From: Leifsonia sp. AG29
GTDB lineage: Bacteria; Actinomycetota; Actinomycetes; Actinomycetales; Microbacteriaceae
DNA length: 64,000 nt
Reading direction: 5' to 3'
Assembly: GCF_009765225.1 (NCBI RefSeq)
Contig: NZ_VMSF01000001.1
Location: 1,860,001 to 1,924,000, forward strand
Part shown: positions 39,977 through 49,020 of the stretch, one piece after another
How the letters are laid out: every line of letters starts with the position of its first letter
Numbering within the stretch: position 1 is the first letter of the stretch
Position numbers and translations under genes: made by a program
Notes under the pieces: generated by a model
The model's database searches: none
Seen by the model: the letters and a program-made list of their open reading frames with translations, nothing else
What the model was told of the DNA's origin: nothing

Positions 39977-41314
39977 TCAGAGGATCTCGAGGTTGTTCCG
40001 GAGCTCGTACGGCGTCACCTGCGCGCGGTACTCCGCCCACTCCTTGCGCTTGTTGAGGAGCACGTAGTTGAACACCTGCTCCCCCAGCGTCTCGGCGACG
40101 AGCTCGGAGTCCTCCATGAGGGAGATGGCGTGGTCGAGGCTCGCGGGCAGCTGGCTGTAACCGAGCGCGCGGCGCTCCGCGTCGGACAGGGCCCAGACGT
40201 TGTCCTCGGCCTCCGGCGGCAGGTCGTACTGCCCCTCGATGCCCTTGAGGCCGGCCGCGAGCATGAGCGAGAACGCGAGATACGGGTTCGCGGCGGAGTC
40301 GATCGCACGGTACTCGACTCGCGAGCTCTGTCCCTTGTTGGGCTTATAGAGCGGGACGCGGACGAGAGCGGACCGGTTGTTGTGGCCCCAGCACACGAAG
40401 CTGGGCGCCTCGTCGCCGCCCCACAGGCGCTTGTACGAGTTGACGAACTGGTTGGTCACCGCGGTGATCTCGGGGGCGTGCCGCAGCAGCCCCGCGATGA
40501 AGTGCCGCCCGACCTTCGAGAGCTGGTACTGCGCGCCCGCCTCGAAGAAGGCGTTGGTGTCGCCCTCGAAGAGGGACATGTGGGTGTGCATCCCGCTGCC
40601 GGGGTGCCCGGAGAGGGGCTTCGGCATGAACGTCGCGTACACGCCCTGCTCGATCGCGACCTCTTTGATCACGGTGCGGAACGTCATGATGTTGTCCGCC
40701 GTCGTGAGCGCGTCCGCGTAGCGCAGATCGATCTCGTTCTGCCCGGGGCCGGCCTCATGGTGGCTGAACTCGACCGAGATGCCGAGGTCTTCGAGCATCC
40801 GCACCGAGCGGCGGCGGAAGTCGTGCGCCGTGCCGCCCGGGACGTTGTCGAAGTAGCCCGCCGAGTCGACCGGCTCCGGGCCATCCTCGCCGAACGCGGA
40901 CGACTTCAGCAGGTAGAACTCGATCTCGGGGTGCGTGTAGAACGTGAATCCGCGGTCGGCGGCCTTCTCGAGCGTCCGCTTCAGGACGTTGCGCGGGTCG
41001 GAGACGGACGGCTGCCCGTCGGGCGTCGTGATGTCGCAGAACATGCGGGCGGTCGGGTCGACCTCGCCGCGCCACGGGAGGATCTGGAAGGTCGTGGGGT
41101 CCGGATGGGCGAGCAGGTCGGACTCGTAGGCGCGGGTCAGACCCTCGATGGCGGAGCCGTCGAAGCCGAGGCCCTCGCTGAACGCGCCCTCGACCTCCGC
41201 CGGCGCGATCGCGACCGACTTCAGAGTGCCGACGACGTCGGTGAACCACAGCCTCACGAACTTGACGCCACGCTCCTCGATCGTGCGAAGAACGAAGTCG
41301 CGCTGCTTGTCCAT
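39977..41314 (-). CDS. glnA2: Glutamine synthetase GlnA2 (GSI-alpha type)
   Basis: A 445-residue glutamine synthetase paralogue. GLGFDGSAIEGL, PEIEFYLL, HHEAGPGQNEID, GSGMHTHMSLF and the EYRAIDSAANPYLAFS region are present. The adenylylation segment is changed to DLPPEAEDNVWALSD, so it has no target tyrosine and should escape GlnE. In Streptomyces and Mycobacterium glnA2 also lies beside glnE. Characterised GlnA2 proteins from Streptomyces act on polyamines; whether this one makes glutamine is open. AAAGGGG precedes the ATG, and a possible -10 (TAGTCT) lies at 41339-41344. Confidence 0.94.
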   Translation of the reverse strand: MDKQRDFVLRTIEERGVKFVRLWFTDVVGTLKSVAIAPAEVEGAFSEGLGFDGSAIEGLTRAYESDLLAHPDPTTFQILPWRGEVDPTARMFCDITTPDGQPSVSDPRNVLKRTLEKAADRGFTFYTHPEIEFYLLKSSAFGEDGPEPVDSAGYFDNVPGGTAHDFRRRSVRMLEDLGISVEFSHHEAGPGQNEIDLRYADALTTADNIMTFRTVIKEVAIEQGVYATFMPKPLSGHPGSGMHTHMSLFEGDTNAFFEAGAQYQLSKVGRHFIAGLLRHAPEITAVTNQFVNSYKRLWGGDEAPSFVCWGHNNRSALVRVPLYKPNKGQSSRVEYRAIDSAANPYLAFSLMLAAGLKGIEGQYDLPPEAEDNVWALSDAERRALGYSQLPASLDHAISLMEDSELVAETLGEQVFNYVLLNKRKEWAEYRAQVTPYELRNNLEIL

Positions 41315-41425
41315 CCTGCCCCTTTCGTCAGCTCTCCCAGACTAGTGGCTGGAGGCGCGGGAACGTGGCCCGCGCCGCCGCGCTGCGCGGGCGGGCCGGC
41401 GCCGCCCGCGCGCCGAGCCGGGTCA

Positions 41426-41431
41426 TAGACT
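41426..41431 (+). promoter_or_regulatory. -10 element of leaderless panB
   Basis: TAGACT ends 7 nt before the ATG of panB. Confidence 0.5.
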
Positions 41432-41438
41432 GAGCCGC

Positions 41439-42290
41439 ATGAGCGAGCAGTCACCGGTGCCCTCCGTCCACCCCGCGACGTCCTCGATGCAGGCGCTCAA
41501 GCGGGTCAGGACGCGCCACTTCCAGGCGGCGAAGGAGGAGGGGTCCCCGTTCACCGGCCTGACCAGCTACGACATGCTGACGGCGCAGATCTTCGACGAG
41601 GCCGGGATCGACTTCCTCCTGGTCGGCGACTCGGCCGGCAACAACGTCCTCGGGTACGACACGACCCTCCCCGTCACCGTCGACGACCTCATCCCGCTCA
41701 CCCGCGCCGTGGCGAAGGCCGTCAAACGCGCCTTCGTCGTCGCCGACATGCCCTTCGGCTCGTACGAGACGGGCCCGCAGGAGGCGCTCCACACGGCCGT
41801 CCGCTTCATGAAGGAGACCGGCGCGCACGCGGTGAAGCTCGAGGGAGGCCGGCGCAGCGCCGAGCAGATCCGGCGGATCGTGGAGGCGGGCATCCCCGTC
41901 ATGGCGCACATCGGCTTCACCCCGCAGAGCGAGCACGGCCTCGGAGGCCACCTCGTGCAGGGGCGCGGGGACGCCGCGGAGCAGGTCCTCGCCGACGCTC
42001 GTGCGGTGGAGGAAGCCGGCGCTTTCGCCGTCGTCCTCGAGATGGTGCCGGCCGAGGTCGCGAAGCGGGCGACCGAGGAGCTGCGCATCCCGACGATCGG
42101 GGTCGGCGCGGGCCCGCACGTGGACGGGCAGCTGCTCGTCTGGACCGACTGGGCCGGGTTCTCGACCGGCCGGATCCCCCGCTTCGTCAAGCAGTACGCC
42201 GATGTCAAGGGCGCCCTGTCGGAGGCCGCCCGCGCCTACAAGGCGGACGTGCAGGGCCGGGTGTTCCCCGGGCCCGAGCACAGCTTCTAG
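41439..42290 (+). CDS. panB: 3-methyl-2-oxobutanoate hydroxymethyltransferase
   Basis: A 283-residue decameric enzyme of pantothenate synthesis. It adds a hydroxymethyl group from methylenetetrahydrofolate to ketoisovalerate. The motifs are [27 protein letters not shown] (Mg ligands), [30 protein letters not shown] and EMVPAEVA (catalytic Glu). Residues 1-30 are a variable leader. No panC or panD is nearby. The tail [10 protein letters not shown] is family-typical. It converges with the SPOR-like gene with 6 bp between the stops. Confidence 0.95.
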   Translation: MSEQSPVPSVHPATSSMQALKRVRTRHFQAAKEEGSPFTGLTSYDMLTAQIFDEAGIDFLLVGDSAGNNVLGYDTTLPVTVDDLIPLTRAVAKAVKRAFVVADMPFGSYETGPQEALHTAVRFMKETGAHAVKLEGGRRSAEQIRRIVEAGIPVMAHIGFTPQSEHGLGGHLVQGRGDAAEQVLADARAVEEAGAFAVVLEMVPAEVAKRATEELRIPTIGVGAGPHVDGQLLVWTDWAGFSTGRIPRFVKQYADVKGALSEAARAYKADVQGRVFPGPEHSF

Positions 42291-42296
42291 GAGCGG

Positions 42297-42509
42297 TCAG
42301 CGCCCTTCGGCGGCGTCCTCCTCCGCCCACTTCGCGCTGTTCTCGCGCAGCTTCTCGAGGGCGTGCTCGGCCTCGGCGCGGGTGTCGAACGGCCCGACGC
42401 GGTTCGGCGCGGGCGACAGAAAGCCCTGCTCGACCTCGCCGGTCTTCATGTTGTACCAGTACTTGTGCTCGGCGTCCTGAGTGATCCCGTAGTCGTTCTC
42501 GTCGGTCAT
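42297..42509 (-). CDS. SPOR-like small conserved protein
   Basis: A 70-residue soluble acidic protein: [28 protein letters not shown], then a helix rich in Ala/Glu ([22 protein letters not shown]). Small proteins with the KYWYN.KTG.VE signature are widespread in Actinobacteria next to map, often annotated as SPOR-domain. No membrane segment is present, so it is not a canonical septal SPOR protein. The true ATG is at 42509; longer frames run into map. Its -10 (TACGAT) overlaps the map start. Confidence 0.82.
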   Translation of the reverse strand: MTDENDYGITQDAEHKYWYNMKTGEVEQGFLSPAPNRVGPFDTRAEAEHALEKLRENSAKWAEEDAAEGR

Positions 42510-42522
42510 AAGGTTGATCGTA
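42509..42522. promoter_or_regulatory. Interlocked -10 elements of divergent SPOR-like and map genes
   Basis: On the plus strand TAAGGT (42509-42514) sits 7 nt before the map ATG. On the minus strand TACGAT (42522-42517) sits 7 nt before the SPOR-like ATG. Each hexamer uses the first base of the other gene's start codon, so both messages look leaderless and the two RNA polymerases cannot bind together. Confidence 0.6.
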
Positions 42523-43388
42523 TGCCCAAGGATTCCGCCGGTCACCTGGTCCCCGGCCGCGTCACGCCCCAGCGCCCCGTGCCGGCCCGCATCCCGCGGC
42601 CGGAGTACGTCGGCCGCCCTGGCCCGGCGCCCTACACGCGCGGCGACGTGTACACCGCGGACGAGATCGAGCTCATCCGCGAGTCCGGCCGGATCGCCGC
42701 GCAGGCCATCGAGCTGGTCGGCCGGGCCGCGAAGCCGGGGGTGACCACCGAGGAGCTCGACGCGATCGGGCATCGGTTCCTCATCGACAACGACGCCTAC
42801 CCCTCCACCCTCGGCTACCGGGGGTTCCCGAAGTCGATCTGCAGCTCCGTCAACGAGGTCGTCTGCCACGGCATCCCCGACGACACCGTGCTCGAGGACG
42901 GCGACATCGTGAACATCGACATCACCGCCTACAAGAACGGCTTCCACGGCGACAGCAACCAGACCTTCGTCGTCGGGACCGCCTCCGAGGAGGTTGCGCT
43001 CCTCGTCGAGCGGACTCGGGAGGCGCTCGGCCGCGGCATCAAGGCGGTCGCGCCCGGGCGTCAGGTCAACGTGATCGGCCGTGCCATCGAGTCGTACGCG
43101 AAGCGCTTCGGCTACGGGGTCGTCCGCGACTTCACGGGCCACGGCGTCGGCGCGGCGTTCCACACCGGCCTCATCATCCCCCACTACGACTCGGCGCCCG
43201 CGCACGACGACGTGATGGAGCCCGGGATGGTGTTCACGATCGAGCCGATGCTCACGCTCGGGACCCACGAGTGGGAGATGTGGGACGACGACTGGACGGT
43301 GGTCACGCGCGACCGGAGCATCACCGCCCAGTTCGAGCACACGCTCGTCGTCACCGAGCGCGGCGCGGAGGTCCTCACGCTGGCCTGA
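42522..43388 (+). CDS. map: Methionine aminopeptidase, type I
   Basis: A 288-residue M24 enzyme that removes initiator Met. The five metal ligands are visible: [22 protein letters not shown] (two Asp), GHGVGAAFH (His), FTIEPM (Glu) and [10 protein letters not shown] (Glu). The 40-residue Pro-rich N-terminal extension ([18 protein letters not shown]) marks the actinobacterial MetAP1c class, which may bind the ribosome. I chose ATG 42522 from the leaderless -10; AAGG at 42510 could alternatively act as a ribosome-binding site. Confidence 0.95.
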   Translation: MPKDSAGHLVPGRVTPQRPVPARIPRPEYVGRPGPAPYTRGDVYTADEIELIRESGRIAAQAIELVGRAAKPGVTTEELDAIGHRFLIDNDAYPSTLGYRGFPKSICSSVNEVVCHGIPDDTVLEDGDIVNIDITAYKNGFHGDSNQTFVVGTASEEVALLVERTREALGRGIKAVAPGRQVNVIGRAIESYAKRFGYGVVRDFTGHGVGAAFHTGLIIPHYDSAPAHDDVMEPGMVFTIEPMLTLGTHEWEMWDDDWTVVTRDRSITAQFEHTLVVTERGAEVLTLA

Positions 43389-43402
43389 CGCCGGGCCCGG
43401 GG

Positions 43403-43408
43403 TAGATT
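43403..43408 (+). promoter_or_regulatory. -10 element of leaderless ppgK
   Basis: TAGATT ends 6 nt before the ATG at 43415. Confidence 0.55.
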
Positions 43409-43414
43409 CGTGGC

Positions 43415-44248
43415 ATGACTGCGCAGAAGCACGCGATCGGGATCGACATCGGCGGTACGGGCATCAAGGGGGCGCTGGTCGACCTCGCGACGGGCGAACT
43501 GGTCAGCGATCGCGTCAAGCTGCCCACTCCCGACGGCGGCGAACCCGACGACATCGTCGAGACCACGAAGGAGATCGTCGAGAAGCTCGCCGTCGAGGAT
43601 GCGGACACGCCCGTGGGCATCTGCTTCCCGGCGATCGTCAGCCACGGCGTCACCCTCTCCGCGGCGAACATCTCGAAGAAGTGGATCGGCCTCGCGGCAG
43701 AGGCCCTGTTCGAGCACGCCCTCGCCCGCGACATCCACTTCGTGAACGACGCCGACGCCGCCGGCTACGCCGAGACGCGGTTCGGCGCGGCCAAGGGCCG
43801 GGACGGCCTCGTCATCATGACGACCCTCGGCACCGGCATCGGGTCGGCGCTCATCTACGACGGCGTCCTCATCCCGAACGCCGAACTCGGGCACATCGAG
43901 ATCGAGGGTCATGACGCCGAGTCGCGCGCCGCCTACTCCGCGAAGGAGCGCGAGGACCTCAGCTGGGAGAAGTGGGCGAAGCGCCTCCAGAAGTACTACT
44001 CCGCCGTGGAGTTCCTGTTCACGCCCGACCTCTTCATCGTCGGCGGCGGCGTCTCCAAGAACTACGATCAGTTCCTCCCCCTGCTGAACCTCCGGACCCC
44101 GATCGTGCCGGCCGTGCACCGCAACAACGCCGGAATCCTGGGCGCCGCGGCTCTCGCGGTCCGCGGCGAGCGCCGCGATGCCGGCGAGCGCGGCCGGAGC
44201 GCGGAGGTCGGCACGCCGGACGACGCGCAGCCGGCGCCCGCGAGCTGA
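43415..44248 (+). CDS. ppgK: Polyphosphate glucokinase (ROK family)
   Basis: A 277-residue sugar kinase using polyphosphate or ATP. The motifs are [16 protein letters not shown] (phosphate loop), [28 protein letters not shown] (catalytic Asp), and [13 protein letters not shown]; the ROK zinc-binding CXCGXXGC is absent, which is usual for PPGK. Residues 245-277 form a disordered tail. Actinobacteria phosphorylate glucose mostly with this enzyme. It is monocistronic, followed 145 bp later by the kdp operon. Confidence 0.93.
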   Translation: MTAQKHAIGIDIGGTGIKGALVDLATGELVSDRVKLPTPDGGEPDDIVETTKEIVEKLAVEDADTPVGICFPAIVSHGVTLSAANISKKWIGLAAEALFEHALARDIHFVNDADAAGYAETRFGAAKGRDGLVIMTTLGTGIGSALIYDGVLIPNAELGHIEIEGHDAESRAAYSAKEREDLSWEKWAKRLQKYYSAVEFLFTPDLFIVGGGVSKNYDQFLPLLNLRTPIVPAVHRNNAGILGAAALAVRGERRDAGERGRSAEVGTPDDAQPAPAS

Positions 44249-44289
44249 ACGGTCGCCGCGTCAGCATCCCGCATGGATCACCGCCGGAC

Positions 44290-44308
44290 GCGTTAGGGAT
44301 GCGTTAGG
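44290..44308 (+). promoter_or_regulatory. Direct repeat, candidate KdpE operator
   Basis: GCGTTAGG occurs twice (44290-44297 and 44301-44308) with an 11-bp period, the spacing used by OmpR/PhoB-type dimers such as KdpE. It lies 85-103 bp before the first kdp start codon. A G+C-rich stretch with GGTGTGG follows. Confidence 0.6.
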
Positions 44309-44392
44309 ACCGGCTTTCTCCCTCCCCGCGGGGTGTGGACTCTCTTCAGCCTCGGCCGACCGGTCGTGGCGTCCTGATGGTTGGAGAGAGTC

Positions 44393-44476
44393 GTGCTCGA
44401 CATCGTCTACCTCCTCGTCGTGGCCGTGCTCGCGCTCGTCGTGGGCCTGGTCGGCCGGGGGGTCGAGAAGCTGTGA
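44393..44476 (+). CDS. Micro-ORF encoding a 27-residue membrane peptide upstream of kdpF
   Basis: The short frame starts with GTG 44393, has GGAGAGAG 2-9 nt upstream, and encodes [19 protein letters not shown] followed by GRGVEKL. It is a single hydrophobic helix with a charged end, resembling KdpF in style but lacking its PERF ending. Its stop overlaps the kdpF start (GTGA), so the two are translationally coupled. Similar tiny frames precede kdpF in other Actinobacteria; function unknown. It may be a second accessory subunit of the Kdp pump. Confidence 0.6.
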   Translation: MLDIVYLLVVAVLALVVGLVGRGVEKL

Positions 44477-44562
44477 TCGTCATCACCGTGATCGCCGCGC
44501 TGCTGGGGGTGGCCGCGATCGGCTATCTCGTGGTCGCGCTCGTGAAGCCGGAGCGGTTCTGA
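44473..44562 (+). CDS. kdpF: KdpF, potassium-transporting ATPase small subunit
   Basis: A 29-residue single-helix membrane peptide ([20 protein letters not shown]) ending in ALVKPERF, the typical KdpF ending (LxPERF). KdpF stabilises KdpABC in the membrane. It starts with GTG inside the previous micro-ORF stop and ends where kdpA begins (TGATG), so translation is coupled through all three. Confidence 0.85.
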   Translation: MIVITVIAALLGVAAIGYLVVALVKPERF

Positions 44563-46208
44563 TGGCGGGGTGGCTGTTCGTCGCCGAGTGCGCGACCCTC
44601 GTGCTCCTCCTCGCTCTCGCGTATCGTCCGCTCGGCGACTACATGGCCCGGGTGTTCACCTCGGAGCGGGACCTCGGCGTGGAGCGGGGCGTGTACCGGC
44701 TCATCGGCGTGGATCCGCGCTCGGAGCAGTCGTGGCCCGCCTACCTGCGCGGGGTGCTCGCCTTCTCGGTGGTCGGCGTGGTCGTCGTCTACGGGCTGCA
44801 GCGCCTCCAGCAGTTCCTCCCGTACGCGCTCGGGTTCCCGGCGGTGCCGGAGGGGACCGCGTTCAATACGGCCGTGTCGTTCGTGACCAACACGAACTGG
44901 CAGTCGTACTCCCCCGACGTCACGCTCGGCTATTCCGTCCAGGCGCTGGCCCTGGTGGTCCAGAACTTCGTGTCGGCAGCGGTGGGGATCGCGGTGGCTG
45001 TGGCGCTGGTGCGCGGGTTCGCGCGGAGGAACACCGGCACGATCGGCAATTTCTGGGTGGACCTCCTCCGCGCTGTGGTCCGCATCCTCCTGCCGCTGTC
45101 GGTCGTCGCCGCCATCGTGCTGATCGCGGGCGGCGCCATCCAGAACCTCAACGGGTTCACCCACCTGACCACCGTCGCCGGGTTGAAGCAGTCGATCCCC
45201 GGTGGCCCGGTCGCCTCCCAGGAGGCGATCAAGCTCCTCGGGACGAACGGCGGCGGGTTCTTCAACGTCAACTCGGCCCACCCGTTCGAGAACCCGACGG
45301 CGTGGACGAACCTGGTCGAGATCCTGCTCATCCTGCTCATCCCGTTCTCGCTCCCGCGGACCTTCGGCACGATGGTGGGCGACAAGCGCCAGGGCTACGC
45401 GATCCTGGCGACCATGGGCCTCCTGTTCACCGCCTCCCTCGTGGCCATGACGCTGTTCGAGGCCGCCGGCGGGTCGATGGAGGGCAAGGAGACCGTCTTC
45501 GGCATCTTCGGCTCGACGTTGTTCAACACGGCGAGCACCACCACCTCGACCGGTGCCGTCAACGCGATGCTCGACAGCTTCAGCCCGCTGGGCGGCATGA
45601 TGGCGCTCATCAACATGATGCTCGGCGAGATCGTCCCGGGTGGCGTCGGCTCGGGTCTCTACGGGATCCTCGTCATCGCCGTCATCGCCGTGTTCATCGC
45701 CGGGCTCATGGTCGGGCGGACGCCCGAATACCTCGGGAAGAAGCTCGGGCCGCGCGAGATCAAGCTCGCCAGCCTGTACATCCTCACCACCCCCGCGCTC
45801 GTGCTGCTCGGGACGGGCCTCAGCTTCGCCCTCCCAGCGATCCGGGCGGACGTGGAGAAGACGTCCATCCTGAACCCCGGCCTGCACGGCTTCACGGAGG
45901 TGCTCTACGCCTTCACGTCCGCGGCCAACAACAACGGGTCGGCTTTCGCCGGGCTGACCGCCTCCACACCCTGGTTCAACACGGCGCTCGGGGTCGCGAT
46001 GTTCCTCGGCCGCTTCGTCCCGATCGTGTTCGTGCTGGCGCTCGCCGGTTCGCTCGCACAGCAGGGACACGTGCCCGAGACGGCCGGGACGCTGCCCACC
46101 CACCGCCCACAGTTCGTCGGGCTCCTCGTCGGGACGATCATCCTCGTCTCCGCCCTCACCTACTTCCCCGTTCTCGCGCTGGGCCCCCTGGCGGAAGGAC
46201 TGAACTGA
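44562..46208 (+). CDS. kdpA: KdpA, potassium channel-like subunit of the Kdp ATPase
   Basis: A 548-residue membrane protein that binds and passes potassium. About ten helices carry the four selectivity-filter-like loops: [50 protein letters not shown] and [13 protein letters not shown]. Length is standard. The ATG at 44562 overlaps the kdpF stop. It has no frameshift despite the extended open frame upstream. Confidence 0.96.
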   Translation: MAGWLFVAECATLVLLLALAYRPLGDYMARVFTSERDLGVERGVYRLIGVDPRSEQSWPAYLRGVLAFSVVGVVVVYGLQRLQQFLPYALGFPAVPEGTAFNTAVSFVTNTNWQSYSPDVTLGYSVQALALVVQNFVSAAVGIAVAVALVRGFARRNTGTIGNFWVDLLRAVVRILLPLSVVAAIVLIAGGAIQNLNGFTHLTTVAGLKQSIPGGPVASQEAIKLLGTNGGGFFNVNSAHPFENPTAWTNLVEILLILLIPFSLPRTFGTMVGDKRQGYAILATMGLLFTASLVAMTLFEAAGGSMEGKETVFGIFGSTLFNTASTTTSTGAVNAMLDSFSPLGGMMALINMMLGEIVPGGVGSGLYGILVIAVIAVFIAGLMVGRTPEYLGKKLGPREIKLASLYILTTPALVLLGTGLSFALPAIRADVEKTSILNPGLHGFTEVLYAFTSAANNNGSAFAGLTASTPWFNTALGVAMFLGRFVPIVFVLALAGSLAQQGHVPETAGTLPTHRPQFVGLLVGTIILVSALTYFPVLALGPLAEGLN

Positions 46209-46209
46209 C

Positions 46210-48342
46210 ATGACCACCACCACCCCGACCCTCCCCGAGCGGCAGGAGGCCGGCTCCAGCCGTGCCTTCAGCGGGCGACAGCTCGCCGCCGCCCTCCCCG
46301 GCGCCTTGCGCAAGCTCGACCCCCGCCAGATGTGGCGCAACCCCGTGATGTTCATCGTCGAGGTCGGCGCCGCGCTCACGACCGTCGTCGCCCTGGCCGA
46401 GCCCTTCCTGGGCGCGGGAGGCGCGGGCCCGGCAGGGCTCGGCTTCACCTGGAGCATCGCGATCTGGCTGTGGCTGACCGTCGTCTTCGCGAACCTCGCG
46501 GAATCCGTCGCGGAAGGCCGCGGGAAGGCGCAGGCCGCGACCCTCCGCAAGACCCGCTCGACGACGATCGCCCACCGCGTCACCGGTTACGACGAGAAGG
46601 GCGATCCGGACGCGCTGCAGGCGACGACATCGGAGGTCCCGTCGAGCGAGCTCCGGCTCGGCGACGTCGTCGTGGTGTCCGCGGGCGAGCCCATCCCGGG
46701 CGACGGCGACGTCATCCGCGGCATCGCGACCGTGGACGAGTCGGCGATCACCGGCGAGTCCGCGCCGGTCGTCCGGGAATCGGGCGGCGATCGGAGCGCC
46801 GTGACGGGCGGCACCCGGGTCCTGTCCGACCGCATCGTGGTCAAGATCACGAGCAAGCCCGGTGAGACCTTCGTGGACCGCATGATCAAGCTGGTGGAGG
46901 GGGCGGCCCGCCAGAAGACCCCGAACGAGATCGCGCTCAACATCCTCCTGGCGAGCCTGTCGATCATCTTCGTGATCGTCGTGCTCGTGCTCCAGCCGGT
47001 CGCCGGCTACTCGAACGCGTCGCCGACCGTCCCCGTGCTGATCGCGCTCCTCGTCTGCCTGATCCCCACGACGATCGGGGCGCTCATCTCGGCGATCGGC
47101 ATCGCCGGCATGGACCGCCTGGTGCAGCACAACGTCCTGGCCATGTCCGGGCGGGCGGTGGAGGCGGCCGGCGACGTGTCCACGCTCCTCCTCGACAAGA
47201 CCGGCACGATCACCTACGGCAACCGCCGCGCCAGCGAGTTCACGACCGTGGGACCGACCTCCAGCGACGAGCTGGTCCGTGCGGCGGCTCTCTCGTCGCT
47301 GAGCGACCCGACGCCCGAGGGCGTCTCGGTCGTCGAGCTGGCGCAGACGCTGGGCTACGAGCGCCCGGCGGCCGTCGCCGGCGAGATCGTGCCGTTCACG
47401 GCGCAGACGCGGATGAGCGGGCTCGACCTGCCGGACGGCTCGCAGGTGCGCAAGGGCGCGGCGAGCGCGGTCGTGACCTGGGTCCGCGAGCACACGGCGC
47501 CTCCGGCTGCAGCGCTCGGGCAGCTCGACGCCGAGGTCGAACGGATCTCCGAGTCCGGCGGCACCCCCCTCGCTGTAGCACTGCGGGACCCCGATGGCGC
47601 GGCACGCCTCCTCGGTGTCATCCACCTCAAGGACATCGTGAAGGAGGGGCTCGCCGACCGCTTCGCCGACCTCCGGCGGATGGGCATCCGCACGGTCATG
47701 GTGACCGGCGACAACCCGCTCACCGCCCGCGCCATCGCGGCGGAGGCCGGCGTCGACGACTTCCTGGCCGAGGCGAAGCCCGAGGACAAGCTCGAGCTCA
47801 TCCGCCGGGAGCAGGAGGGCGGGCGCCTCGTCGCGATGACCGGGGACGGCACGAACGACGCGCCGGCCCTCGCGCAGGCGGACGTCGGGGTCGCCATGAA
47901 CACCGGGACGTCGGCCGCGAAGGAGGCCGGCAACATGGTCGACCTCGACTCGGACCCGACGAAGCTCATCGACATCGTCCGCATCGGCAAGCAGCTGCTC
48001 ATCACCCGAGGGGCGCTCACCACGTTCTCGATCGCGAACGACGTGGCGAAGTACTTCGCCATCATCCCGGCCATGTTCGTCGCGGTCTTCCCGGGCCTCG
48101 GGGCGCTGAACATCATGGGGCTGCACTCCCCCGCGTCCGCGATCCTGTCCGCCGTCATCTTCAACGCGATCATCATCGTGCTGCTCATCCCGCTCGCCCT
48201 GCGCGGAGTGCGCTACCGGCCGGCCGCCGCCTCCTCGTTGCTGAGCCGGAACCTCCTGATCTACGGACTCGGCGGGATCATCGCGCCGTTCATCGGCATC
48301 AAGCTGATCGACCTTCTCGTCTCCCTCATCCCGGGCTTCTGA
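46210..48342 (+). CDS. kdpB: KdpB, P-type ATPase subunit of the Kdp pump
   Basis: A 710-residue catalytic subunit of the high-affinity potassium pump. Motifs are TGESAPV (actuator), PTTIGAL in the membrane (replacing PEGL, as in all KdpB), DKTGTITYG with phosphorylated Asp329, KGA..., and [18 protein letters not shown]. The N-terminal 55 residues are soluble. It begins 1 bp after the kdpA stop. KdpB is made in the same operon as KdpA and KdpC. Confidence 0.97.
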   Translation: MTTTTPTLPERQEAGSSRAFSGRQLAAALPGALRKLDPRQMWRNPVMFIVEVGAALTTVVALAEPFLGAGGAGPAGLGFTWSIAIWLWLTVVFANLAESVAEGRGKAQAATLRKTRSTTIAHRVTGYDEKGDPDALQATTSEVPSSELRLGDVVVVSAGEPIPGDGDVIRGIATVDESAITGESAPVVRESGGDRSAVTGGTRVLSDRIVVKITSKPGETFVDRMIKLVEGAARQKTPNEIALNILLASLSIIFVIVVLVLQPVAGYSNASPTVPVLIALLVCLIPTTIGALISAIGIAGMDRLVQHNVLAMSGRAVEAAGDVSTLLLDKTGTITYGNRRASEFTTVGPTSSDELVRAAALSSLSDPTPEGVSVVELAQTLGYERPAAVAGEIVPFTAQTRMSGLDLPDGSQVRKGAASAVVTWVREHTAPPAAALGQLDAEVERISESGGTPLAVALRDPDGAARLLGVIHLKDIVKEGLADRFADLRRMGIRTVMVTGDNPLTARAIAAEAGVDDFLAEAKPEDKLELIRREQEGGRLVAMTGDGTNDAPALAQADVGVAMNTGTSAAKEAGNMVDLDSDPTKLIDIVRIGKQLLITRGALTTFSIANDVAKYFAIIPAMFVAVFPGLGALNIMGLHSPASAILSAVIFNAIIIVLLIPLALRGVRYRPAAASSLLSRNLLIYGLGGIIAPFIGIKLIDLLVSLIPGF

Positions 48343-48365
48343 CCCGGCAGCGAAAGGATCCCCTC

Positions 48366-49004
48366 ATGAACACGCTGCGAGGCGCCTGGCGGCAGTACTG
48401 GGTCGCCCTGCGGGCCCTGCTCGTCCTCACGGTCGCCCTCGGCATCGGCTACACGCTCGTCATCACGGGCGTCGGACAGCTCGCGCTCCCGGTCCAGGCC
48501 AACGGATCGCTGATCTCGTCGAGCGGAGCCCCCGCGTCCGCCGGGAAGGCCGTCGGCTCGGCGCTCATCGGACAGGCCTTCACCGACGCCAAGGGGCGTC
48601 CCCTTCCGCAGTGGTTCCAGTCGCGCCCCTCCGCGGCGACGACGGGCAGCGCGGCGGGATACGACGCGTCCGCCTCCTCGGGAAGCAACCTGGCCGCCTC
48701 CAACCCGGCCCAGGTGAAAGCCGTGAAGGAGCGCACGGCCGTGATCGAGAAGACCGACGGCGTGGCCGCGTCGGCCATCCCCGGTGACGCGGTGACCGCC
48801 TCCGGGTCGGGCCTCGACGCCCACATCTCGCCGGACTACGCGCTCCTGCAGGTGAAGCGGGTCGCCGACGCGCGCGGGCTCCCCGAGGCCACGGTCCGGA
48901 AGCTCGTCGAGTCTAGGATTCAGGGACGGGACCTCGGCTACCTCGGGGACCCGACCGTGAACGTACTCCAGCTGAACCTGGCCCTGGCCGGGCTGGACCG
49001 ATAG
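48366..49004 (+). CDS. kdpC: KdpC, potassium-transporting ATPase subunit
   Basis: A 212-residue protein with one N-terminal membrane helix (ALRALLVLTVALGIGYTLVITG) and an external domain. GSALIGQAFTDAKGRPLPQWFQSRPSA is the family signature, and SPDYALLQVKRVADARGLPE, GRDLGYLGDP and VNVLQLNLALA follow. KdpC stabilises the KdpA-KdpB complex. GAAAGGATCC lies before the ATG. It is 23 bp after kdpB. Confidence 0.96.
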   Translation: MNTLRGAWRQYWVALRALLVLTVALGIGYTLVITGVGQLALPVQANGSLISSSGAPASAGKAVGSALIGQAFTDAKGRPLPQWFQSRPSAATTGSAAGYDASASSGSNLAASNPAQVKAVKERTAVIEKTDGVAASAIPGDAVTASGSGLDAHISPDYALLQVKRVADARGLPEATVRKLVESRIQGRDLGYLGDPTVNVLQLNLALAGLDR

Positions 49005-49020
49005 AGCAGAGGGCGGCCAG

